Positions 57,201 to 64,000 of a DNA stretch of 64,000 nucleotides are shown here, piece after piece (position 1 is the stretch's first letter; each line of letters opens with the position of its first letter). The notes beneath the pieces are model-generated. The model searched no databases. It saw only the letters and a list, made by a program, of their open reading frames with translations, and was not told the DNA's origin. The stretch is from Brachionus manjavacas (lineage: Eukaryota > Rotifera > Eurotatoria > Ploima > Brachionidae). The translations under genes were made by a program, and so were the position numbers. The DNA is taken from the NCBI GenBank assembly GCA_019054805.1, contig JAHQIY010000003.1:3968001-4032000 (forward strand), given 5' to 3'.

Positions 57201-60200
57201 GAACATTATTTAACATTTTGAATGAATTGATTCATAAAAAAATAAAATGTAAAAAAATGTCAAAGCTTAAGTTTTGACAGACATGTTCATGTTCACAACA
57301 TGTTCTGTAAATTGTTAAAATTTTTAAATTAAAATTCTTTAAGATTTTCATTTTAGAATAAAAAAATCAGCTCATAGCAGCTCATAAATTCTCTTTACCA
57401 CTAAACTACTGCTTCAGCAAAACTATGCTATGAATTTGCAAAATTATGAATTTGAGACACTATATTATATTATTATAAATCCAACTCAACTCTAAGGTGG
57501 TTCAGAGGACTTATCAGTTGCTACAGTTAACAGTAAATCCTTTGATCAGTCCGAATTAAAGCTTTAGTATTTTTTATATTTTTTTATTTTTTTTTGTCCT
57601 AAAGTTCTAAATTCACTAGATTTTGCAAAGTTTTGCAGAATCAGTATATTATTAGTAGAGAGGATTTTATGAGTCACTACTAATTATAGAACATGCTTTA
57701 GTCCGTCAAAACTAAAGCTTTGGCTTTTTTTTTCATTTTCTTTTATTTTATTCCAAAATTCACTATACCCATTATTATGAATTTTAAAATAACTTGAAAT
57801 AATTTTTTAAATGTTTAAATTTTAATTTTTTATTAAAAAAATTCTGCTTCAATTATTAAGTTTTCAAAAAAAATACCAAAAATTATTGTTTAATTATAGT
57901 TAGTCTATTATAAAATATCGTTTATAAAAATCTTGTTCAATCACTCTTTTTAAATTATTTTTTTCCAGTTTTTCTTTAAAATATCACCATGATTTGTTTA
58001 TTTAAGGATTTTGAGAAACATTGATAATAATATAAAAAAATTAAAAATGTTCAATGTAAGATAAAATAAGATAAATAATGATTCAATTCTAAAAATTAGA
58101 CAACCATTTAAACATAAATCTATACCTAGTTAACTTAAAAATGTCAAAATAATTACATAATGTGAGTTAAAATAATAATTTAACAATTTTTTTTTATAAG
58201 TATGACTTTTTTAAATAAAATTACAGAATATCTTAGTAAATCAACATGATGTTATTTTGGACACAAAGTAGTTAAATAAAAACTATATAGAACGATATTT
58301 AGATATGGCAAGTTTTTTTTTCTATTTTTCAATTCTAAAAATAATTGCGTAATTCTATTTCAAATTTTAACATGCTTAAGTATTGAGTTTTAATGAAACA
58401 ACGTAATTTCAAAATTTCAAAAAAGTTAAATAGAAAAAAAAACTTGCCATTTAGATTATCAAAAAATATTCTTTGATAGTTGAAAATAATTTCTCACTAT
58501 AAAATTCGCGTGTAAAAATCATAGTTATTTATCTATTATATTATTTGAAATGTGTTTTAAAAGTTTACTCTTTCTGAGTTTAATTTATTTAATAGGCTGT
58601 CAAAAATATGGACCTTTTCGTCAATTTAAAAATTCAAATCTTTTCCTTAAAAGCAATAGTAGGATACTTTTTAACAGCTGTAAATCTTAATTTAATTCCC
58701 ATACATAAAGAATCTATTAGACTAGAAATAAATGGTTCGTCAGTCAATTTTTTTTAATGGCTGATCAAGGCGGTTCACCTGACCCACCATTTTATACGCC
58801 AATTACCAAATATGTCTCTAATTTAATGGCGGAGATAATTTTTATGATGATGGAGTAATAAGTGTTAACGATACTCGCTTTAAAGATACTTTTGAAGATA
58901 TCTATAATAGTCCTAATTTGATAGATACTCCTTCGTTTTTGTGCCTAGGTAAAGTTCTATGAAAATTCTATGAAAATTTTTCAAAAGTTAATTTTTATTT
59001 TATAAAAGCAATCGTGACTATGAAAAAAGGAAATCCATTATACGATTGATTGACTATACATATATGTCGAAAAGGTGGATTTTGCCAAGTTTTCTGTTCG
59101 AAATTGAGATATTCTTTAATTCTGAGCTTTTAATCAAGGCTGTAGTGATTGATACGCAAAAGATTTGCATTGAAGGCACCGAAAATGATAAACAAGATTT
59201 TTTAGAAAATGTGATCAAAAAAATTGAGGAGTCTTCAGAAACAAGTGCAAATTACTTTATGGTTATGGGTCATCATCATGTTTGGTCCATAGGAAAAAGA
59301 GACCCGAACAAATGCATGTTTGAAAAATTAAGACCTATTTTTCACAAATATAGTGTTGACGGATACTTTTGTTAGTGTTGGAAATCGATTATCAATAATC
59401 GATTCAAAAATCGACTAACTTTAAATCGACAAATTATTTTTAGTCGATTATTAAATCGATTAATTATTTTTAGTCGACTATTAAATTTAAAAATCGATTG
59501 ATATTTTTTAATTGACTAAAAAGTTTCTAATATATCTCGAAATGAAAAATTAGTAATAAGCAATAAATGTTTTTTTTTTAAATAAAGATATTTAAACAAT
59601 TAAATATCAAAAAAATTTTAAATCAAAATTGATTTAAAATTTTAAATTTAAAGCAAAAATTACAATTTAACGATTTACTTTTAAAAAAATTTTAATCGTA
59701 ATAAAAAAAGATTAAAATTTTAAAAATAAATAATTTGAAACGATCTAAAATATTTAAAAAAAACTTCAAATTTAATTTTTTATAAATTTTCTGAAACAAC
59801 CATCATTTTGTGAATTTTTAGTGGATTTAATTTATTTCTTCTTTCAAAGACTATATAGCCTGTGGCAGAAATAAGTTAATTTAAAAATGAAATCTATTTA
59901 AAAACTTTTATTTTAAAAAAAAAAACATTTATTGCTAATTCCTAATTTTTCATTTCGAGATATAATAGAATCTTTAAAGTTAATTGGAAAAAATCAATCG
60001 ATTTTTAAATCGATTTAATAGATGACAAGAAAAAATTAATCGATTTAATAATCTACTAAAAAAATTTAATCGATTTAATAAATTTGTCAATCGATTTGAG
60101 TCGATTGCCAACACTAACTTTTGTGGACACGAGCATTCAATAGAACATTTTACTGACACATTTATTAATAATACCGTTGAATATGTAATATCTGGAACGG

Positions 60201-62560
60201 GAGCAAAAGTTAGAGATAAAATAATGAATAGAGATAAGGTGAGTTCTGACAAAATTAAATTTTTTTTGGGAAACAAATGAGGAACACTTTGATGAATGCG
60301 AAAAATGCTCTGGTGCTTTAGTTTTAGCTAAAGCTGATAGAAATAAGATGACTTTCAAAATGATTGATACCAATAGAACCGAAATATATGGTTTTGAAAT
60401 TAAATCAAGAAGGTTAAGAAATAAATTGATTAGTTTTCTAATTGAATGAATTTTGTTTTTTTTGAAACTTTTGATTCTTTTTGAATTTTTATTAATAAAA
60501 CCGATGCAAAAAATTTTTCTTAACTTTTTCAACTTATTGATGTTTAAAAGTAGCCTTAAAGTAGAAATTTAGATTTAGTTTTATATTGAAATTTTCAAAA
60601 TAATCGGAAGTTAAAAAAAATAATTTGAAAGTTTTGATTAATGATAATAAAATAGAAATTGTGCAAATCTAGATAATATATTTATTTTTATCACAATTAA
60701 ATTATTGTCACCTAAAAAGATTTTTGATAAAGGTAAAATAAATGAGAAATATCAAACCTAAAATGATCTGGAAACAGCTCCCAAAAACACTGAAATGACT
60801 CAATTCAAGGAAACCAGTGGTCATTTAGTTTCACCGAATATACTAAAGAAGGATACAAATGATTCTAAAAGTACTCTAGTGCTCGGAATTTTTCGATCTG
60901 TAAGTCTGAAAAGTACTAAATGTATTAGAAAATCATTGAAACTAAATTGCAGAGATTAAATTTGGGTGGTACAAAGTTTTTGTAAGCTGATACATTTTAC
61001 AGAAATTTTTTTAGACCTTTAGTAAAAATGATTTCATTTAAAAAATAACAGCATAAGGAAACATGCCGGCCACTTGAAGTTCATGATCATGATTCAATAA
61101 ATCAGAATTTCAATAAAATTTATTTCGCTGTAATATATTTTAACCCAAATTTTTCAAATAAGGATTTTAGAAGAATCAATTAAAGATCTATTAGAAAAAT
61201 TTTTTTTTTTTTTTAAATTAAAATAATAAACATTTTGTGTTCATTTAAAATTTAAAAAGCTTATTTCACCATTTTTTTTAAATTTTAATCTATTAAGTTT
61301 TGATCATGTGATCATGATCATGAACTTCAAGATGACAATATTTTTCTTATATTATTTAAACATTTGATATTTTGTCTTTTAAATAAAATATAAAAGTTTT
61401 AATTTTTTCCAATTCTAAAATCTTTAATTGAGAATTTTAAAAAACAAAAATTCAAAACCAAGATAAATGTGAATTAAAAAAACTTACAAATAATTCTAAC
61501 AAATTTCTAATAAAGCTTAATTAGAAATTTGTTAGAATTATTTGTAAGTTAATTTTTCTTTAGTAGAAAATTGATTAAAATGTTTTTTTTAATTAAAAAC
61601 TTAAAGACTCTTTGATATAAATATTTGATCATGAATCTCAATTTTGCATCATGCTATATTTTTCACTTTTTTTTACCTATTATCAAATCTTAGATTACTT
61701 TGTATCAATCAAATTGACAATCGAAAAATTTTACCTTTTTTCAATGTTGAAATTTTTTTTCTATCCTAAATTTTAATTTTTCTAAAAGGAAATATTTTTG
61801 TTCAAATTGTACTGAAAATGACAATAATGAAATATAATTACCAAAATATAAATAGTCGGTTACATCTCCTCCACTATCAATCCAATCAATGCAATCTATC
61901 AAAAAGTCAGTCATCAAGGCAAAACCTGAATCAGGTTGAATAACGCACGAGCCATTAAAAGGTGGTTTTATTAGAGACAAGTGCATTGTCGAATTGACAT
62001 CTATGTAATCATCCTCTATATGATACAAGGCTTGAATCATACATTCAACTTTCCAGTAATAAAAATCTGAGTATTTAGTAAATAAATCTTGAGAAATAAC
62101 CATTTCTTTTTCATTTAAGCCAAATAAAAAAATAGTTTTATCAACTTCATCAATATTTTTCCAACTATTCAGCGATCCAGATTGAGACACTTGGACATCA
62201 AATGTGTACAGGATTTCTATTGATTCCTGGCATCCATCAAAACATTCACTTTCAATTGATAACTGATTTTCAGCAAAAATTCTTGTAGATTTAACTGAAC
62301 TAATGCACAAATCTGGAAATTTGCATCTAATTTTTTTGTTAAATTAATTTCTAGTTAAAAATAATTTTTTCAGTAAGCTTACTGTAGTCGTAATCTGGGT
62401 GCTTGAGGAGCTGGGACCACATCAATTTTGATAAATTGATAAAATTTAAAATCATGATATTTCAGTACAGTCAAAAACAAATGCAACCTTTTAGGTCGGT
62501 ATATTAATCCACCTGGAAGAATTTTTAGAGTTGTCTGTTTTGAATCGATTTCAAAACCAG
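42210..62560 (-). CDS. Polycystin-1-like receptor/channel (5' end incomplete)
   Basis: Large multipass membrane protein of the PKD1 family. Exons in transcription order: 62560-62383, 62326-61842, 56486-54909, 53498-52889, 52838-52535, 46745-45845, 43537-42210. All are GT/AG with matching phases and give about 1790 residues. Order of parts: REJ region (NGSCVIQPDSGFAL), a GAIN-like region with many NST/NMS sequons, GPS (ETGEWSSNG with CRSNHLTEFAG), TM1, PLAT/LH2 domain (IVCTGSRKNAGTKSNVF), a TM bundle after PFSLTPQQIGIGIMTSL, and the polycystin channel domain with S1-S6 and pore (WNYVEWTIF, FSTIISTFEST). A short Lys/Glu-rich tail follows. Earlier exons (PKD repeats, signal peptide) were not placed. 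Four introns are long (about 5.4, 1.4, 5.8 and 2.3 kb). Two of them, 5.8 and 2.3 kb, hold 5S genes, and the 5.4-kb intron holds a pseudogene. Family role: ciliary or cell-surface mechano/chemosensory signalling with a polycystin-2 partner. Confidence 0.9.
44457..44760 (-). repeat. 5S-linked hairpin element, copy 10, in inverted arm
   Basis: Core 44524-44608, reverse orientation. The inner stem is perfect (AATTATCTT with AAGATAATT). The arm starts with ATACCTTCAGATTGTACGGG, mirrored at 45421. It lies on the 3' side of 5S copy j. Confidence 0.55.
44817..44936 (-). rRNA. 5S rRNA gene, copy j (probable pseudogene)
   Basis: Full-length, but with four substitutions from the local consensus clustered in about 30 bp (44853-44880), including the internal control region. 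That is far more than any other copy, so it is probably not functional. Lies in the sense orientation inside the last polycystin intron. Confidence 0.85.
45130..45421 (+). repeat. 5S-linked hairpin element, copy 5, in inverted arm
   Basis: Core 45271-45355 with all three stems intact, ending in TTTTT. It is 335 bp from 5S copy j on its 5' side and divergent from it. Mirrors copy 10. Confidence 0.55.
47764..47883 (-). rRNA. 5S rRNA gene, copy k
   Basis: Consensus 5S gene in sense orientation within the polycystin intron. About 40 bp on its 3' side and 80 bp on its 5' side are shared with copy o. Confidence 0.95.
48418..48661. mobile_element. GC-rich MITE with TA target duplication
   Basis: Element 48420-48659 (240 bp). 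Left end CAGCGGTTCTAATAAAAAC; right end on the reverse strand CAGCGGTTTTAATAAAAACC. TA lies on both sides (48418-48419, 48660-48661). A second inverted pair, GGCCGACCTAAGCGAC, flanks an AT-rich centre. The GC content is strikingly higher than in the surrounding DNA. Tc1/mariner-like by TA duplication; no coding capacity. Confidence 0.85.
48789..48908 (+). rRNA. 5S rRNA gene, copy l
   Basis: Consensus 5S gene antisense to the polycystin gene. Its 5' flank relates to copy h (the word GACAGTATTTGAA), its 3' flank to copy d. Confidence 0.95.
49341..49460 (-). rRNA. 5S rRNA gene, copy m
   Basis: 5S gene with one substitution (GGAAGAG where others have GGACGAG, + strand view). It is shared only with copy n at the other end of the same cassette. 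Confidence 0.93.
49735..49893 (+). repeat. 5S-linked hairpin element, copy 6
   Basis: Core 49809-49893; twin of copy 7. Its final T-run is interrupted (GTAGTATTT), so a Pol III stop at this spot would be weak. 349 bp from 5S copy m on its 5' side, divergent. Confidence 0.5.
51078..51197 (+). rRNA. 5S rRNA gene, copy n
   Basis: 5S gene carrying the same single substitution as copy m (CTCTTCC for CTCGTCC). The 3' end reads CTCC rather than CTTT before the T-run. Separated from the convergent copy o by only 75 bp. Confidence 0.93.
51273..51392 (-). rRNA. 5S rRNA gene, copy o
   Basis: Consensus 5S gene. Both flanks match copy k for tens of bases and then diverge. Its 5' side later joins sequence also seen next to copy j (TGATTTTTACACAACAATAT). 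Confidence 0.95.
51660..52255. repeat. Fold-back repeat with ACTAGAAGCACC ends
   Basis: Left arm about 51660-51717 mirrors right arm 52040-52104, with ATATACTACTAGAAGCACC and its complement. A second right-end-like copy stands at 52219-52255 and finishes GGTGCTTCTAGTG before TTAAC. The enclosed + frame (51968-52291) is a by-product. Might be a piggyBac-type remnant, given the adjoining TTAA, but only one end shows it. Confidence 0.5.
58299..58456. mobile_element. Small MITE, about 145 bp
   Basis: Inverted ends ATGGCAAGTTTTTTTTCTAT (58305) and, on the reverse strand, ATGGCAAGTTTTTTTTTCTA (ending 58450). TTAGAT is repeated directly outside both ends. Superfamily uncertain. Confidence 0.65.
58550..60449 (+). 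pseudogene. Tartrate-resistant (purple) acid phosphatase pseudogene
   Basis: Antisense inside a polycystin intron. A signal-peptide-like start (MCFKSLLFLSLIYLIG, 58550) is followed by an early stop. Then come family blocks in order: MADQGGSPDPPF (normally GDWGG), GGDNFYDDG in another frame, RFKDTFEDIY, GNRD in place of metal-binding GNHD, MSKRWILPS, VMGHHHVWSIG, a break, then GHEHSIEHF and CEKCSGALVLAK. Frames shift near 58757, 58830 and 60270, and a 744-bp element splits GYFC from GHEH. A mostly single-exon layout with a remnant intron near 58950 suggests decay of a real gene copy rather than a processed copy. Confidence 0.85.
59365..60124. mobile_element. hAT-like MITE inside the phosphatase pseudogene
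   Basis: Element 59373-60116 (744 bp). Ends TAGTGTTGG and CCAACACTA are flanked by an exact 8-bp duplication ACTTTTGT (59365-59372, 60117-60124). Both ends are built of repeated ATCGATTAAT-type words. Removing it restores an uninterrupted GYFCGHEHS reading, so the insertion hit a coding region. An 8-bp duplication and TAGTG ends fit hAT elements. Confidence 0.9.
61073..61331. repeat. Fold-back element
   Basis: Ends CTTGAAGTTCATGATCATGA and its complement TCATGATCATGAACTTCAAG, about 260 bp apart. No target duplication found. Confidence 0.55.
61481..61550. repeat. Perfect 31-bp inverted repeat (hairpin)
   Basis: Arms 61481-61511 and 61520-61550 are exact complements around an 8-base loop (AAAGCTTA). 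It lies in an intron of the polycystin gene. Could be a decayed MITE or a hairpin RNA source. Confidence 0.75.
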
Positions 62561-62675
62561 CTAAAAAATCCGAAAATATTTATAATATTATCATAAGAAT
62601 TATTCGACTTGGCGACTAAAAATTTGTTTTGAAAAATTTTAAAAAATACGAGTTTTTAATTTTTTTTCAACCTAT

Positions 62676-62999
62676 TCATCTAAAATTCGAACAAATCATT
62701 AAAAAATAGGGTCTATCTTTTTCAATGAGCCAAAAAATTTCAGGATAAGTTGAATGATTGCCTTTTATTAATAAAAGCTCTTTAAATACATTAGAACTGA
62801 AATTTTCTTTGATCAAATTTAAAAAAAATTTAACACTTTTATTAGACTCATTTTGTGTAGAGTTAAATTTTTTTGTAAAATTTATTTTTGAAAACAATTT
62901 TTTGAATATTCTTTTTTTGAAAAAAAAATTGTGTGCTGAATTAATTGAAATAAAAAAATTGTTTAATTCCTTGAAATTTTTTTCTTCATCCTTAACTTA
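62676..62999 (-). other. Open frame upstream of the placed polycystin exons
   Basis: A reverse frame open from about 62999 to a stop at 62676, with a Lys/Asn/Phe-rich translation ending EIFWLIEKDRPYFLMICSNF. It could be an earlier polycystin exon, spliced before the stop, but no donor fits the phase of the next exon (start at 62560). Otherwise chance. Confidence 0.25.
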
Positions 63000-64000
63000 A
63001 GGTTTTTGCTAATATTAATGTATATTTAATAATAATGTTTGAAGAATAAAAATTGCACAAAGCTTAATTAAAATTAACTCAATGGATACAAATTTTTTCA
63101 CATTTTTTTAAATTTAATCAGACTGATCCTTACTTTTAAAAAATATTTTACAACTTTGAGAAAACTATCCAAGGTTTACTCCAAAGATGAATCTGTCAAG
63201 CAATTTTTCTTTTGGATTCTGTTTGCTGTTGACTAGATAGTATATAAAAGAATGAAATCCTTGATAGAAAAAAGAGTCGAAACTAATCAGGATGGCAGAT
63301 TAAGCTTCATTTGAATATCATCATTGAAAAGAATGACAAGGTGATGAATCAAATAAAGATCTGACGAAAATGAATGAACTTCCTAAGCTCGATTTCTCAC
63401 GCTGCAATGGGGATCAATGCATTAGTTGATATTTTTTGATGGAAAAATAGAAAAATTTTTCCGAGAATTCATATTCAATTAAAAAATTTTCATATGATCC
63501 ATTTTTAAATTAAAATCATCTAATAGTTTTAATAGTCATCAAATTTTTTAAATCCTAAATTTATTATTATTGATGTTCTATCAGATATTAAATTGTCATT
63601 TAGATGGAATACATTTAAACAAAAAAAACATAAACAAAAGTTGTCCCTAAAAATTAATTAAAAAAATAAACATTTAAATTTTGGGCAATTCATTCTTAAA
63701 TTAAGTTTAAACAGAAAATCTGTTTTTGAATACGGAAAAAAAACGTTTTTTAAATTTTTGTCGGAATATTGGCCACCGAATTCCGGATTTTTTGTTCTAT
63801 TCTTAAATTTAATATCTCTAAAAAATTAATTCTTTTTTATGTAATAATATTTATAAAAAATAATAATAAACTAAATTAAATTTAAACGATTAAGATGTGA
63901 GATTTGTTCAAAAATTATTTTTATTGTAAACAATTAACTAAGTCGAATTTTTTTAATAATTATATAGTCACCTAGATCTAAAAAATAAAAATAAATAATT
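63000..64000. other. AT-rich end of window
   Basis: Nothing recognised. Earlier exons of the polycystin gene may lie here or beyond the window. Confidence 0.35.

Larger units (their letters stand above)
56487..61841. other. 5.4-kb polycystin intron with nested pseudogene
   Basis: Besides the acid-phosphatase pseudogene (58550-60449) it holds a small MITE (58305-58450), a fold-back element (61073-61331) and a perfect hairpin (61481-61550). Two degenerate repeats of about 180 bp around 57,500-57,780 share AGTCCG.....AAAGCTTT.G.TTTTT. Confidence 0.7.

Noticed and set aside
59980-60532. Reverse-strand frames rich in NRL repeats
   Set aside because: They are translations of the repeated ATCGATTAA words of the hAT-like MITE and of the opposite strand of the pseudogene.
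1-64000. CRISPR arrays, bacterial operons, retroviral or LTR elements
   Set aside because: No regularly spaced repeats, no operon-like gene packing, and no LTR pairs, gag or integrase blocks were seen. The reverse transcriptases are all LINE type.

Overview
This window is a piece of animal nuclear DNA. It is very AT-rich, the introns are mostly 46-70 bp with GT/AG borders, and there are clear metazoan genes: an opsin, TIMM9, LRRC34, a PPM1E/F-type PP2C phosphatase and a polycystin-1-like receptor/channel. The base composition, intron size, polycystin, a bacterial-looking beta-helix gene and many L2/CR1-like LINE tails suggest a small invertebrate such as a monogonont rotifer (Brachionus-like). 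That assignment is inference and has not been tested by any search.

Layout. 0-3.3 kb: a tRNA-derived SINE and two LINE 3' ends. 3.3-4.9 kb: seven-exon opsin (+). 6.26-6.60 kb: two-exon TIMM9 (+), convergent with eight-exon LRRC34 (-, 6.69-10.97 kb). 11-13.6 kb: LINE debris and a fold-back element. 14.1-17.1 kb: two-exon secreted beta-helix protein (+) whose intron holds a decayed Tc1/mariner element. 18-29 kb: six 5S rRNA genes in inverted pairs, a duplicated GC-richer block, a pogo-like MITE, and a single-exon RING-like/WD40 gene (-, 23.46-25.04 kb). 29-31.7 kb: a 5'-truncated LINE and an unknown membrane protein gene (-). 33.1 kb: a small unknown gene (+). 35.4-36.6 kb: SINE plus LINE. 37.5-38.6 kb: PP2C phosphatase (+). 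39.2-41.6 kb: three more 5S genes. 42.2-62.6 kb: one polycystin-1-like gene (-) spread over 20 kb. Its introns contain six further 5S genes, several MITEs and a broken tartrate-resistant acid phosphatase copy on the opposite strand.

The most unusual system is the dispersed 5S rDNA: 15 near-identical 120-bp 5S genes in both orientations, separated by shuffled spacers. The 5' and 3' flanks assort independently, with breakpoints at the 5S gene itself. One 1.85-kb 5S-to-5S cassette occurs twice in opposite orientation 30 kb apart. In seven cases the 5' side of a 5S gene carries, in divergent orientation, a conserved ~85-bp three-stem hairpin ending in a T-run (ten copies in all). It may be an unrecognised small RNA gene travelling with 5S. 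Six of the 5S genes sit inside two polycystin introns.
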